DNA from: Mycolicibacterium sp. lyk4-40-TYG-92
GTDB taxonomy: Bacteria; Actinomycetota; Actinomycetes; Mycobacteriales; Mycobacteriaceae
Reading direction: 5' to 3'
Length of the DNA stretch: 64,000 nt
NCBI RefSeq assembly: GCF_030209435.1
Contig: NZ_JARVRX010000007.1
Span: 295,560 to 359,559 of the forward strand
Position numbers and translations under genes: made by a program. Under the pieces are notes generated by a model, which did not search any database, was not told the DNA's origin, and saw only the letters and a program-made list of their open reading frames with translations. Of the stretch, positions 1-9,075 are shown piece after piece. Position 1 is the stretch's first letter; each line of letters opens with the position of its first letter.

Positions 1-577
1 GTGCGGTCAGCACCTCGTTCAGATCCGTTGTCGCCTGTCCCATCCGCTCGCCCTGGCCGCGGACGCCGTCGGCGACGGCGCTCAACACCGAGTTCAGCTT
101 GGCCGGATCGACCATGTCCAACAGATTCACGATGTTCTCGAAGACCGTGTCGACCTCTGTGGTCGTGTGGACCGCGTGCAGCACAGTGCCGTCGGCAATG
201 CGAGCGCTACTGGGCGTCTGCGGATACACCAGGTCCACGAACTTGGCGCCGAACGCCGTCGTCACACTCACCTGGGCACCGACGTTGGCGGGAATGTACT
301 TCACCTGATCCGGATCGAGCTTGAGTTGCAGGGTCGCCCCCGACTTGTTGACATCGATCTGGCTGACGCGCCCCACCAGCACGCCGCGCATCTTCACCTT
401 CGCGTTGTTCTCCAGCACCAGTCCGGCGCGGTCAGCCATCACCGTCACCGGCACGTAGGACTTCGCCGCACCGGTGAAGATGACCACGGTCACCACCATG
501 AACATTGCCGTGAACACCACCAGCGCCAGTGCCCACCATGAGTTCGGGATCCGTCGATCTCCCTTGCGCGTTTCCAC
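1..577 (-). CDS. Mce family protein, first gene of the mce set (MceA-type), 3' end outside window
   Basis: Secreted or membrane-anchored substrate-binding subunit of an Mce lipid importer. It would work with the two YrbE permeases encoded just upstream, across the mycobacterial cell envelope. The open frame reads leftward from GTG at 577 for 192 codons and runs off the window. Residues 10-35 form one hydrophobic anchor (SWWALALVVFTAMFMVV) and the next stretch is an MlaD/Mce domain beginning near SYVPVTVMADRAGLVLE, with the typical VKMRGVLVGRV strand. The later part (FENIVNLLDMVDPAKLNSVL) fits the helical region that follows the MlaD domain. The GTG lies only 3 bases after the yrbEB stop, so the genes are one operon. 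No ATG is available near the anchor. Which mce cluster (mce1, mce3, mce4 and so on) cannot be told from this fragment. Confidence 0.9.
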   Translation of the reverse strand, partial: METRKGDRRIPNSWWALALVVFTAMFMVVTVVIFTGAAKSYVPVTVMADRAGLVLENNAKVKMRGVLVGRVSQIDVNKSGATLQLKLDPDQVKYIPANVGAQVSVTTAFGAKFVDLVYPQTPSSARIADGTVLHAVHTTTEVDTVFENIVNLLDMVDPAKLNSVLSAVADGVRGQGERMGQATTDLNEVLTA

Positions 578-580
578 CCG

Positions 581-1435
581 CTAACCCGCCATGTTGAAGT
601 TGCCGGTCTGCCCGTAGATGGCCAGGGATATGAAGACGATCTCGATGGCCGCGATCACCATGGACAAGCGCACCGCACCGCCGACCGCCTCACCGACCCC
701 GGCCGGACCACCGGAGGCGTTGAACCCGAAGTAGGTGTGCACCAGCATGATGACGACCGTCATCGCGACGCATTGCGCGAACGACCACATCAGGTCGGTC
801 GGGTTCAGAAACGTGTTGAAGTAGTGGTCGTACACGCCGGCGCCCTGCCCGTAGATGGTGGTGGTGCCCATCCGCGCGGCGAAGAACGCCATCATCACCG
901 CCACGCAGTACAGCGGGATCACCACGACCACGGCGGCCAGCACCCGCGTCGAGGCCAGGTAGGTGATGCTGCGGATACCGATGACCTCGAGCGCGTCGAT
1001 CTCCTCGTTGATGCGCATGGCGCCGATCTGCGCGGTGGCACCGGCCCCGATCGTGGCCGACAGCGCCACCGCGGTGGTCGCAGGCACGATCATCCGGACG
1101 TTGAGGAACGCCGATGCGAAGCCGGTGAGGGCCTCGAAGCCGACGGATGAGAACTGGTTGTAGCCCTGGATCGCCACGAGGGCACCGGTGGTCATCGTCA
1201 AGAAGCCGACGATCGCGACGGTGCCACCGACGACGACCAGCGCGCCGGTGCCCAATCCCGTTGCCGCGATGAGCCGCAACAGCTCCGCACGGTAATTCAT
1301 CACCGCATCCGGAATCGCGGTGATGGTCTTCACGTAGAACGCGGCTTCCTCGCCCAACCTGTTCCACCGATTGACCACGGTCTTGTTCAGCTTGTCGAGC
1401 CGCGGGTACATGCGGCTGGGGACATCGACTGTCAT
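581..1435 (-). CDS. YrbEB/MlaE-type permease of Mce transporter
   Basis: Integral membrane permease of an Mce-type ABC lipid importer; the usual partner is an Mkl-type ATPase encoded elsewhere. The 284-residue protein has the MlaE permease fold with 5-6 hydrophobic segments (for example ALVVVGGTVAIVGFLTM near residue 63 and a C-terminal pair). It carries the conserved cytoplasmic sequence INEEIDALEVIGIRSITYL near residues 140-160, which is the ATPase-coupling EExDAL-type motif. It ends in GGPAGVGEAVGGAVR and a final membrane helix, as in other YrbEB proteins. The start lies 9 bases after the yrbEA stop, so the two are co-transcribed. Confidence 0.93.
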   Translation of the reverse strand: MTVDVPSRMYPRLDKLNKTVVNRWNRLGEEAAFYVKTITAIPDAVMNYRAELLRLIAATGLGTGALVVVGGTVAIVGFLTMTTGALVAIQGYNQFSSVGFEALTGFASAFLNVRMIVPATTAVALSATIGAGATAQIGAMRINEEIDALEVIGIRSITYLASTRVLAAVVVVIPLYCVAVMMAFFAARMGTTTIYGQGAGVYDHYFNTFLNPTDLMWSFAQCVAMTVVIMLVHTYFGFNASGGPAGVGEAVGGAVRLSMVIAAIEIVFISLAIYGQTGNFNMAG

Positions 1436-1444
1436 CGCTTCACC

Positions 1445-2218
1445 TCACGACACCGTGTATTGGATCGCGACCGCGGTCACGATGACGTTGATGGCGAACA
1501 GCACCATGAAGGTGAACACCACGGTCTCGTTCACCGCGTTGCCCACACCCGCGGGACCGCCTTTGACGGAAGTGCCCTTGTAGCAAGCGATCAGGCCGGC
1601 AGCCATGCCGAACAAGGTCGCCTTGATCAACGCGACGATGATGTCCCCGGGGCCGGTGAGCAGGTCCAGTCCGCCGACGAACGCGCCCGCCGAGACGTGC
1701 TGAACCGCCACGCAGAACAGGAAGGCGCCGATCAGCCCCACGAGAATCACCGTGGCGGACAAGGCCAATGCCACCGTCGTGGCGGCCAGCACGCGGGGCA
1801 CCACCAAGGACCGGATGGGGTTGATACCCATCACGCGCAGCGCGTCGAGTTCTTCGCGGATGGTCCGGGCCCCGAGGTCGGCACACATCGCCGTGGCGCC
1901 CGCCCCCGACACGACGAGCACCGTGACGATCGGGCCGATCTGGTTCACCGTGCCGATCGCGGCGCCGGTGCCCGAGAAGTCGGCCGCGCCGAATTCCGTC
2001 AGCAGAATGTTGAAGGTAAATGTCAGCAGCACCGCGAACGGCATTGTCAACAGCAACGCGGGCAGCACCGATACCCGCGCGACGAACCATGTCTGCATCA
2101 CATACTCATGCCACGCGAATGGCGGCTGGAACATTTGCACAAAGGTGTCGAAAGTCATGGCGAAGAAGCCGCCCAATGAGGTGACCGGCTTAGCCGCAGT
2201 GCGAGCAATGGCTACCAT
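1445..2218 (-). CDS. YrbEA/MlaE-type permease of Mce transporter
   Basis: First permease of the Mce operon. The 257 residues begin MVAIARTAAKPVTSLGGFF and continue through a typical MlaE permease with a hydrophobic helix at about 45-70 (VLPALLLTMPFAVLLTFTF), the coupling motif IREELDALRVMGINPIRSL near 135-155, and the C-terminal KGGPAGVGNAVNETVVFT signature. It is slightly shorter than many YrbEA proteins but keeps all the expected segments. It heads the operon yrbEA-yrbEB-mceA on the minus strand. Two LuxR-type regulators lie upstream on the same strand, separated by a 318-base control region containing dyads. Confidence 0.93.
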   Translation of the reverse strand: MVAIARTAAKPVTSLGGFFAMTFDTFVQMFQPPFAWHEYVMQTWFVARVSVLPALLLTMPFAVLLTFTFNILLTEFGAADFSGTGAAIGTVNQIGPIVTVLVVSGAGATAMCADLGARTIREELDALRVMGINPIRSLVVPRVLAATTVALALSATVILVGLIGAFLFCVAVQHVSAGAFVGGLDLLTGPGDIIVALIKATLFGMAAGLIACYKGTSVKGGPAGVGNAVNETVVFTFMVLFAINVIVTAVAIQYTVS

Positions 2219-2536
2219 TTATCGCCCGCGCTTTCCAGCCATTGCGCGTAGTCCACTACATATGGTCGATAAGCGATCGCTGCGGCCAACATGAGTGGAG
2301 ACGCTATCAATGCAGGTCATCGACCGATACCTCCAGATGGAGGGATCTAGCGGTGTGATGCACCCCCCATCAGGGGGACATGTGTGAACTGGCCCACACC
2401 CGCTCCGCGGAATCGGAATTCCGTCCTGACGGCATGAATAATCCATCGAATAGGGCTACCGAATCGGTGTCCGAATAACCACACGAACGCGACCTAATTC
2501 ACCGTAGCGGCAATAAATTCAGAAAAAAGGGCGCGA
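2219..2536. other. Gene-free control region upstream of the mce operon
   Basis: This 318-base stretch lies between the stop of the downstream LuxR regulator and the start of yrbEA and holds no convincing gene. A 75-codon minus frame at 2219-2446 shows no family features. It contains a 22-base imperfect palindrome (2326-2347) and a C5/G5 hairpin (2363-2377). It is also locally A/T-richer (2440-2530) than the flanking genes. It is the likely promoter and operator region of the mce operon. Confidence 0.5.
2326..2347. promoter_or_regulatory. Imperfect palindrome, candidate operator of the mce operon
   Basis: GATACCTCC, four bases AGAT, then GGAGGGATC: the two arms match at 8 of 9 positions. It lies about 108 bases upstream of the yrbEA start. 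LuxR-type activators bind dyads of this size, and two such regulators are encoded next to it, so they are the natural candidates. This is inference; no consensus for these regulators is known to me. Confidence 0.35.
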
Positions 2537-3610
2537 CTATTGCGCCCGTTCACCGAATCCGGACTGTGCATCCATGTAAAGAGTGATGGCTTCCAGCCGA
2601 TTGGCGGCGCCGATCTTGCGCAGGATACGTTTCACGTGCGTCTTGACCGTTTCGACCGAGACGACGAGCTCTTCGGCGATCTCCGCGTTGGCGTCGCCGC
2701 GCACCATCCTGACGAACACGTCACGTTCGCGGTTGGACAACGCCGCCGCGAACACATCTACCGCGGCGTCCGACTCGAACGTGCCATCGTCGCCGTCCGC
2801 GTCCAGACTGACGGCTGTTCCGGCAATGCGATCAGCTTCCTCGGCCAGCCGCGCGGCAGCACCGATGATCGATACCCGAAGCTGTTCCACCCGTTGCGAA
2901 TTCAATAACCGCTCGTAGACGAAGGAGTACACCGACAGCAGCAAGCTCAGCGTGTCGACATCGCCGTCAGCGATGGCGCCCCGGGCGCGCGACATGTGGA
3001 CCAGTGCCACCACCTTCGCTTCGACGACGATCGGCGCGACCAGATAGTTCGGGGCACCCAGAACGTCGCAGAAGGCTTCGGTGGCCGGCACCTCGTCGCC
3101 GTCGGCGTGCACGATCCGCCGGAACCTGACGCAGTCCTGCTCGGCGATACAGGCCGTGCGCGGCACCGGTTTTCCCGTGCCGCGCGTGCCGTGCGTTGTC
3201 ACGGGGATCAATTTGTCGGGCGCTATCGACGACAACACCGCGCTGCTGAATCCGATGGTGTGACACAACTCTGTGCACACCTGACGTTCGAGCGCCTGCA
3301 CCGACGGGGCGGCTTTCAACCGCCGGATGCTGTCGATCACCGACCGCGCCGTCGCACCGGAGTCGTCACCGCTGATCAGCCGCGCCTCGACCTGCGCTTG
3401 CAGGGACGCCATCAGGAGCCGCTGAGCCACGGCCGGCATGAGAGCGATGCCTTCGCCGTCATCACCGAAGAGCACCTCCTCGGTCGTGGACGCCGAGTTC
3501 GCGATGGCTTGCTCGAGGGTGGTCGCCTTGGTCGACCGCGGCAGGTTGAGCACGCTGCGCAGGTGTCCGTCAATCTGATTGAGCCTGGTCACCATCGCTC
3601 GGCGCGTCAT
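2537..3610 (-). CDS. GAF-domain LuxR-family transcriptional regulator
   Basis: DNA-binding regulator of 357 residues. The C-terminal LuxR helix-turn-helix (about 285-345) reads LSNRERDVFVRMVRGDANAE then IAEELVVSVETVKTHVKRIL, which is the canonical NarL/FixJ-type pattern. The middle (about 110-260) resembles a GAF sensor domain, with APNYLVAPIVVEAKVVALVH as its central strand. There is no receiver domain or phosphorylatable Asp pattern at the N-terminus. The ATG at 3610 overlaps the stop of the preceding paralogue by four bases (ATGA), which decides the start: a longer frame to 3745 would run inside the neighbour. The protein probably senses a small ligand through GAF. The gene order suggests control of the mce operon 300 bases downstream, but this is not shown. 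Confidence 0.85.
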   Translation of the reverse strand: MTRRAMVTRLNQIDGHLRSVLNLPRSTKATTLEQAIANSASTTEEVLFGDDGEGIALMPAVAQRLLMASLQAQVEARLISGDDSGATARSVIDSIRRLKAAPSVQALERQVCTELCHTIGFSSAVLSSIAPDKLIPVTTHGTRGTGKPVPRTACIAEQDCVRFRRIVHADGDEVPATEAFCDVLGAPNYLVAPIVVEAKVVALVHMSRARGAIADGDVDTLSLLLSVYSFVYERLLNSQRVEQLRVSIIGAAARLAEEADRIAGTAVSLDADGDDGTFESDAAVDVFAAALSNRERDVFVRMVRGDANAEIAEELVVSVETVKTHVKRILRKIGAANRLEAITLYMDAQSGFGERAQ

Positions 3611-4665
3611 CGTGAACGTCCGCTCCCCACGCCGGCGTCCATCGCCAGGTACATCGCGAGGGCGGCCGCCCGGTTGGTGGTGTTGAACTTCTCGGCGATG
3701 CGTTTGAGGTGCGACTTCACGGTGCCTTCGGAAATCAGCAGACACCGCGCGATGTCCCGATTGGTGGCGCCCGTCGCGACGTAGGACATGACCTCCCGCT
3801 CGCGCGGGGTCAGCTCGGGCGACGCGGGCTGATCACCGGCCGGCCGGGCCGCCGTGTCGGGGTCACCCGCAGCCGGCACCGAGGCGCCCGCAGGCACCGA
3901 CCGCGTCATGAGTTGATCCATTGTGGCGCACAGCTTGTCGACCTCGATGCGCTGCTGCGACACCTTTTCCTCGAGTGCAGCCCGCTCGTACACCACTGCC
4001 AGGCACTCGGCGAATGCTTCGAGCAGATCGAATTGATCCATGACCGTGGTGTCGAGGCCTTCAGGGAAGTCGGCATGCAGTATTCCGATCACCGTGCCGC
4101 CCACGGTGATCGGCGCCGCGAGGTAGTCCTGGCGGACGGATGCGGTTGCGCGGGACACGACGACCCCGTGTCGCCGACGGATCAGGGCGGCCTCCGGCTC
4201 GGAATCCTCGAACGGGACGGGCGCGCCCACCGAGAACCCTTGGAAGGAGCCAGAAGTGGCGGCACGACCGTGCAGATGCCGCGGCAGCCAGTCGTTCTCG
4301 CGAACTGTGGAGACCATCACCCGGGTGAATCCGAAGTCCCGGCACAACAACGCCATCGCGGTCTTGATGGTCTCCCGCGACGACGATCCGCGTAGTGCAT
4401 CGACAGCGTGGCGAATGGCGTTCAGGCGCCCGACTCCACGAGCCGCCTCACGACCATTGAGCTCCCGTCGGAGCCGCTGGACCCCGGCCAACAGGTCCTC
4501 GGTCGCGCCACCGGCAGCGCGCTGCCGCTCGAGGCGGTGCCGAAGGCAATCCAGTTGACGATCCAGCTGGCGGTGCGGGCCGGATCCACGGTGGTTGCAC
4601 ACTGGCGTGTGCAGATGGTCAGCGTCTGTCGCCACCTCAGCGCGCCCGGCGATGACCGTGACCAT
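3607..4665 (-). CDS. GAF-domain LuxR-family transcriptional regulator (paralogue of the next gene)
   Basis: This 352-residue regulator has the same architecture as the adjacent gene: helical N-terminus (1-90), GAF-like domain (about 95-235, including DYLAAPITVGGTVIGILHAD), a coiled linker (ALEEKVSQQRIEVDKLCATM) and a C-terminal LuxR helix-turn-helix (LTPREREVMSYVATGATNRD then IARCLLISEGTVKSHLKRIA). The two proteins are clearly tandem duplicates that have diverged, so they could form a heterodimer or act in sequence. The start at 4665 follows a GGGGAG purine run, but the spacing is short and a downstream start is possible. The genes overlap by four bases and must be co-translated. Confidence 0.83.
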   Translation of the reverse strand: MVTVIAGRAEVATDADHLHTPVCNHRGSGPHRQLDRQLDCLRHRLERQRAAGGATEDLLAGVQRLRRELNGREAARGVGRLNAIRHAVDALRGSSSRETIKTAMALLCRDFGFTRVMVSTVRENDWLPRHLHGRAATSGSFQGFSVGAPVPFEDSEPEAALIRRRHGVVVSRATASVRQDYLAAPITVGGTVIGILHADFPEGLDTTVMDQFDLLEAFAECLAVVYERAALEEKVSQQRIEVDKLCATMDQLMTRSVPAGASVPAAGDPDTAARPAGDQPASPELTPREREVMSYVATGATNRDIARCLLISEGTVKSHLKRIAEKFNTTNRAAALAMYLAMDAGVGSGRSR

Positions 4666-4937
4666 TCACTCCCCTGCCTTGAGGTCGAATCATGTCTGAT
4701 GTCAACAAGTTCCACGACGTCCATGGCCAAACGGGTCGACAGCGCCGGCAGCTCTGTCCAGCTGCGGTCAATTCGCGTTCAACAACCGTTTGAAATGTTG
4801 CTACGGCGATTCTGCGCGGGCGACAGCTTTCGAACTATGTCCGCAACCGACGAAAAAACGAGAACTACCCGTCCCGCTCTGTCCTGACGCAACAAACCTG
4901 TGAGCCAGCAAACCCCAGCGCCGTGTAGAGGGAGGGT

Positions 4938-6035
4938 CTACAGATACGCGGTCTGATTGACCAACCGCACTGCGGATCCGCCGTCACCGAAGAACTCGGC
5001 GATGCTCAGTGACGCCAGGTCCAGGTGCAGTCGGTAGAGGATGCCCGGGCCAGCATCGAGCGCCTGCCGCAGGATGGTCTTGATCGGCGTGACATGCGAG
5101 ACCACGAGTACCGTTGTCGCGCCGTGTTCGGCGATGATCCGGTTGCGGGCCCGGCGGATCCGGTGGGTCACCGTATCGAAGCTCTCGCCATTCGGCGGCG
5201 CGACGCTCGTGTCCCCCAGCCAGCGGCCGTGCAGCTCCGGATCTCGTTCGGCCGCTTCGCGGAAGGTCAAGCCCTCCCATGCGCCGAAGTCGGTCTCGAT
5301 GAGGTCGTCGTCGACGGTGACAGCCAGCCCGAGCGCATCCGCTGCCGCCTTCGCGGTGTCCAGCGCCCGCTGCAACGGCGAGCTGATCACGGCCGAGATA
5401 CCGTCGATACCAGCGACATACGCCGCGGCCGCAGCGGCCTGCGCCCGCCCCAATTCAGTGAGCGGCGGGTTACCCCGGCCCGAGTAACGACGGTTGACCG
5501 ACAGCTCGGTCTGCCCGTGGCGCAGCAGCAGGAACCGGGTCGGCGCGCCGACCGCGCCGGTCCAGCCGGGCGCGGATGGTTGTGCCGCAGCAGCTTTCGG
5601 CTCCGGCTGAGCAACCGGCACCGGGACCGCAACCGACGCCGCATCCATGGCCTCGTTGGCCAACCGGTCGGCATGCGCGTTCTGCGCGCGCGGAATCCAC
5701 GTGTAGGTCACCCGTCCGAACCGCCGGGCCAGCGCCGCCGCCTCGCGATTCAACGGGATCAGATCCGGGTGCTTGACCTGCCAGCGGCCCGACATCTGCT
5801 CGACCACCAGCTTCGAATCCATCGACACCGCAACATCATCGGCATCCAGAGCGGCCGCGGCCTCGAGCCCCGCGATCAGACCCCGGTATTCGGCGACATT
5901 GTTGGTCGCCACCCCGATGGAGGCGCTGCTCTCCGCCAACACCTCGGCCCGGTCGGCCGAAAACACCACGGCGCCATAGCCCGCGGGTCCCGGGTTGCCG
6001 CGCGACCCGCCGTCGGCCTCGACCAGAACTCTCAC
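4938..6035 (-). CDS. Bifunctional RNase HI / acid phosphatase (Rv2228c-type)
   Basis: Two-domain protein of 365 residues. The N-terminal RNase HI domain (1-130) shows VEADGGSRGNPGPAGYGAVV with catalytic Asp8, the NNVAEYRGLIAGLEAA helix with its Glu, and VSMDSKLVVEQMSGRW with the third acidic residue. The C-terminal histidine-phosphatase domain (about 168-365) has LLRHGQTELSVNRRYSGRG and the second catalytic His in VVSHVTPIKTIL; it resembles alpha-ribazole phosphatase. It degrades RNA in RNA:DNA hybrids and may dephosphorylate a corrinoid precursor. A linker rich in Ala and Pro joins the domains. GTG at 6035 overlaps the upstream stop as GTGA and gives the same length as the M. tuberculosis protein; a longer frame to 6167 has no RNase H sequence. 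Confidence 0.93.
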   Translation of the reverse strand: MRVLVEADGGSRGNPGPAGYGAVVFSADRAEVLAESSASIGVATNNVAEYRGLIAGLEAAAALDADDVAVSMDSKLVVEQMSGRWQVKHPDLIPLNREAAALARRFGRVTYTWIPRAQNAHADRLANEAMDAASVAVPVPVAQPEPKAAAAQPSAPGWTGAVGAPTRFLLLRHGQTELSVNRRYSGRGNPPLTELGRAQAAAAAAYVAGIDGISAVISSPLQRALDTAKAAADALGLAVTVDDDLIETDFGAWEGLTFREAAERDPELHGRWLGDTSVAPPNGESFDTVTHRIRRARNRIIAEHGATTVLVVSHVTPIKTILRQALDAGPGILYRLHLDLASLSIAEFFGDGGSAVRLVNQTAYL

Positions 6036-6790
6036 AGACCGGTTTCTCCGGCGCGGAAGTCCTTGACCCGCACCAGGATCACCCCGCACTCGGGGCAACG
6101 CAGCACGTCGTCGGGAGCGGCCGCCGAAATCCGGGACAGCTCGCCGCGATCCAGGTCGATGCGGCACGCACCGCAGCGGGCCCCCTGCAGCAGCCCGGCG
6201 CCAGGGCCGCCCTGCTTGCGCTGCTTTTCGTACATCTCTGCCAGTTCCGGCGCCACCGAGCCCAGCAGTGCCACGCGACGGTCACCTGCCACTTTCCGTG
6301 CCTCATCGATGGACACGAGTGCGTTGTCGCGCTCGACCTGCGCCGTAGTCAGATCACCCTGCAGCGCGTCGATCAGAGCCAGCTCCTCATTCTGCTGGCC
6401 CTGCAACTCCTCGCGGCGCTCCATGATCTCCAGTTGCTGCTCCTCCAGCGCGGCCTGCCGGCGCTGCAGCGTCTCCAGTTCGTGCTGCAGTTCGGCCACC
6501 TGCTTGGCACCGACGGAACCACTGTCCATCAGCTGCTGGTCGCGGGTCTCGCGCTGGCGCACCGCGTCGATCTCGGACTCGAACTTGGCAATCTGCGCAT
6601 CCAGATCCTCGACCGCGATGCTCAGCGCCGCCAGCCGATCGTTGGCCTCGCGGTGCTCGGCCTGCACGGCTTCGAAGCGCTGCTGCTCGACCAGGTGCGT
6701 CGACCGGTGCGTCAGGCGGGTCAGCGCGGCGTCCACTTCGGCCACCTCGAGCAACAAACGTTGTTGCGACACTTCAGCTTTCATCTTCAC
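6032..6790 (-). CDS. Coiled-coil protein with C4 zinc ribbon (Rv2229c-type)
   Basis: A 252-residue cytosolic protein of unknown role. Residues 1-190 are a long coiled coil rich in Glu, Gln and Leu. The C-terminus holds a zinc ribbon with Cys206-x2-Cys209 and Cys232-x2-Cys235 (ARCGACRIDLDRGELSR and VLRCPECGVILVR). The family is conserved across actinobacteria next to the Nif3-like and RNase H genes, as here. The stop overlaps the following gene and the start is 5 bases after the Nif3-like gene, so it sits mid-operon. A nucleic-acid-binding or scaffolding function has been suggested for such zinc ribbons but cannot be read from the sequence. Confidence 0.88.
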   Translation of the reverse strand: MKMKAEVSQQRLLLEVAEVDAALTRLTHRSTHLVEQQRFEAVQAEHREANDRLAALSIAVEDLDAQIAKFESEIDAVRQRETRDQQLMDSGSVGAKQVAELQHELETLQRRQAALEEQQLEIMERREELQGQQNEELALIDALQGDLTTAQVERDNALVSIDEARKVAGDRRVALLGSVAPELAEMYEKQRKQGGPGAGLLQGARCGACRIDLDRGELSRISAAAPDDVLRCPECGVILVRVKDFRAGETGL

Positions 6791-6795
6791 GTCTC

Positions 6796-7920
6796 TCAGC
6801 AGGTTATCTCGACGTTCCAGGGGTCGGTACGGATCTGGCTGACCCGCACCGGCAACGCATCACCGAATTGTGCACGCAAGACCCCGGCGGCCTGCTCGCA
6901 CCACGGAAATTCACTCGCCCAATGCGCCACATCGACCAGCGCCACGTCCGATGCGCGGCGGTGCTCGTCGGCCGGATGATGGCGCAGATCGGAGGTGACG
7001 TAGACGTCGACGCCCGAGCGCGTCACCGCGTCCAGCAGCGAGTCGCCCGCGCCCCCGCACACCGCGACGCGCGACACCAGCGCGTCCGGATCACCCGATG
7101 CCCGTACCCCCCACAATGTGGTGGGCAAACCGCGCGCGACGCGGGAAGCGAAGGCCGACAACGGCTCCGGCGCCGGCAACGAGCAGATGCGCCCGATCCC
7201 CACGTCCGACGGCAGCGGCGCCAGGGTGAGGACGTCGAATGCCGGTTCCTCGTAGGGATGTGCCGCGCGCATCGCGGTCAGCACCGCGCGCCGCAGCCGG
7301 GACGGCGCGATCACCTCGACGCGGTCCTCGGCGACCTGCTCGATGGCGCCGACCATGCCGATGGTCGGCGTCGCGCCCTCATGCGGCAGGAACTGGCCCA
7401 CACCCATGGTCGCCCAGCTGCAGTGCGAGTAGTCACCGATCTGGCCGCCGCCGGCGGCGAACATCGCGTCCCGCACCGCGTCGGCGTTCGCATGGGGCAC
7501 GAAGACGACCCATTTGTCCAGGTCAGCGCGCGTCTCGGCGGGGTCGAGCACGCCCTCGACCTGCAGGCCCAGCGCCTCGGCCAGGGCGTCCGACACCCCG
7601 GGCGCGGCGGCATCGGCATTGGTGTGCGCGCTGAACAGCGCCGCGCCGCGGCGGATCAGCGAGTGGATCAGTGCGCCCTTGCCGGTATCGGCGGCCACCG
7701 TGTCGACACCGCGCAGCAGCAGCGGATGGTGCGCCAGCAGCAGGCCGCCGTCGGGCACCGACGCCGCGACGGCCGCGGTGGCATCGACCGCGACAGTCAC
7801 CGACTCCACGTCCTCGGCCGGGTCACCGCACACCAGGCCCACCGAGTCCCAGCTGTGCGCGAGCGCCGGCGGGTACGCGCGGTCGAGCGCGGCGACGACG
7901 TCACGCAACGGCACACTCAC
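6796..7920 (-). CDS. Nif3-like dinuclear metal center protein (Rv2230c-type)
   Basis: NIF3/DUF34 family protein of 374 residues. The N-terminal half begins [20 protein letters not shown] and holds the conserved [11 protein letters not shown] and [14 protein letters not shown] motifs whose His residues bind two metals. The C-terminal half has [10 protein letters not shown] and later [12 protein letters not shown] with further His ligands. Between them lies the PII-like insertion ([20 protein letters not shown]) typical of the longer family members. The exact reaction is unsettled; hydrolase and metal-trafficking roles have been proposed for relatives. GTG at 7920 overlaps the cobC stop as GTGA; a second GTG at 7914 is also possible. 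A longer frame to 8334 runs inside cobC and is not supported. Confidence 0.9.
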   Translation of the reverse strand: MSVPLRDVVAALDRAYPPALAHSWDSVGLVCGDPAEDVESVTVAVDATAAVAASVPDGGLLLAHHPLLLRGVDTVAADTGKGALIHSLIRRGAALFSAHTNADAAAPGVSDALAEALGLQVEGVLDPAETRADLDKWVVFVPHANADAVRDAMFAAGGGQIGDYSHCSWATMGVGQFLPHEGATPTIGMVGAIEQVAEDRVEVIAPSRLRRAVLTAMRAAHPYEEPAFDVLTLAPLPSDVGIGRICSLPAPEPLSAFASRVARGLPTTLWGVRASGDPDALVSRVAVCGGAGDSLLDAVTRSGVDVYVTSDLRHHPADEHRRASDVALVDVAHWASEFPWCEQAAGVLRAQFGDALPVRVSQIRTDPWNVEITC

Positions 7921-8927
7921 CAGAGCACCTCCTGTATGGCCTCGACCAGGACCGGCCATTCCGGCCGGACCGCCGCACGCAGGTAACCGTCGGGCAGCCC
8001 GACGAATGTGTCGCAGCGGCGTACCGCAATCCCCTTCTCTGCCAAATGCTTCCGGGCCAGTTCGGCGTCCGGCACCGAGAACAGGACGAAGGGTGCGACG
8101 CCGTCGGCCGCCGGGAAACCAGCCTTCGCCAGACCTGCCACCATCTCGGTGCGCAGCGCCGCCAGCCGGCGCGCCCCCGACTCGGCCTCCGCAACGGCGT
8201 CGGCAGAACAGCACGCCGTCAGCGCCTCCAACTGCAGCGTGCCCAGCGGCCAGTGCGGCCGCTGCGCCGTCAGCCGCGCCAGCACGTCGGGCGCGCCGAG
8301 CGCGTAGCCGACCCGCAGCCCGGCCAGCGACCACGTCTTGGTCAGGCTGCGCAGCACCACGACGTCGGGCAGCGACCGGCCGGCCAGCGACTCCGGTTCA
8401 CCGGGGACCGCGTCGGCAAAGGCCTCGTCGACGACCACGATGCGCCCGGGCGCGCGCAGCGCCAGAATCTCGTCGCGGCGGTGCAGCACGCCGGTCGGAT
8501 TGGTGGGATTGCCCACAACCACCAGGTCGGCTTCGGCCGGCACCGAGGCGCCGGCCAGCCGGAACGGCGCATCCAGAACCACGTGCGCGACGGGCACGCC
8601 GGCGGCGTCGAACACGGCCTGCGGCTCGGTGAACGACGGTGCGATGAGCGCCGCCAGGCGCGGTCGGAGCAGCGGGAGCAGGGCGAACCCCTCAGCGCCA
8701 CCTACCAGCAGCGCCACTTCATCGAGGTCACGCCCGTGCCGGGCCGCCACGGCCGCGGTGGCCGCCGCCACGTCGGCGGCGGTCGGGTAACTGCCCAGAT
8801 CGGCCAGCCGGGCCGCGAGCCGGTCGGCCAGCCACTGCGGCGGGCCGGCGCCGCGGACGTTCACCGCGAAGTCGAGCATGCCGGGCGCCACAGCCTGATC
8901 GCCGTGATAGCGCGCCCCGAGTTCCAC
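7917..8927 (-). CDS. cobC: CobC-like PLP-dependent aminotransferase (Rv2231c-type)
   Basis: Fold-type I PLP enzyme of 336 residues, annotated in mycobacteria as CobC, the L-threonine-phosphate decarboxylase-like step that supplies the aminopropanol arm of cobalamin. Visible features are the cofactor-site VGNPTNPTG (139-147), Asp167 in VVVDEAFAD that pairs with the pyridine nitrogen, and the Schiff-base Lys197 in [11 protein letters not shown]. It starts at ATG 8927 and is the first gene of the minus-strand operon cobC-nif3-zinc ribbon-RNase H. The pairing with a ribazole-phosphatase-like gene supports a corrinoid role, but histidinol-phosphate aminotransferases look similar, so the substrate is not certain. 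Confidence 0.87.
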   Translation of the reverse strand: MELGARYHGDQAVAPGMLDFAVNVRGAGPPQWLADRLAARLADLGSYPTAADVAAATAAVAARHGRDLDEVALLVGGAEGFALLPLLRPRLAALIAPSFTEPQAVFDAAGVPVAHVVLDAPFRLAGASVPAEADLVVVGNPTNPTGVLHRRDEILALRAPGRIVVVDEAFADAVPGEPESLAGRSLPDVVVLRSLTKTWSLAGLRVGYALGAPDVLARLTAQRPHWPLGTLQLEALTACCSADAVAEAESGARRLAALRTEMVAGLAKAGFPAADGVAPFVLFSVPDAELARKHLAEKGIAVRRCDTFVGLPDGYLRAAVRPEWPVLVEAIQEVLW

Positions 8928-8958
8928 AGCTAGACCCTAGATCAGAGGCGCCGGAAGC

Positions 8959-9016
8959 CGAGAAGGACCAAATGGTCGCTCGTAGGGCCCCCAACGCAGC
9001 CATTTGGTCCTTCTCG
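8959..9016. repeat. Perfect 17-bp inverted repeat between divergent cobC and ptkA-like genes
   Basis: Arm 8959-8975 (CGAGAAGGACCAAATGG) is repeated exactly in reverse complement at 9000-9016 around a 24-base loop. It sits in the divergent intergenic region, 32 bases upstream of cobC and 60 bases upstream of the ptkA-like start. It could be a regulatory dyad or a stable RNA hairpin on either transcript. It is not followed by a T-tract and has no coding role. Confidence 0.75.
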
Positions 9017-9075
9017 AGCAGGAACTCGTCTGGTGCGCGGCGCAGGCGACCAGTTACATCAGGGACAATGACACC

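Noticed and set aside
5025..6842. A 605-codon open frame on the plus strand opposite the RNase H and zinc-ribbon genes
   Set aside because: It is low-complexity Arg/Ser/Ala sequence typical of an antisense frame in high-GC DNA; the minus-strand genes have clear motifs and coupled starts.
8959..9016. Rho-independent terminator
   Set aside because: It lies between divergent start codons, not after a gene, and has no T-tract.
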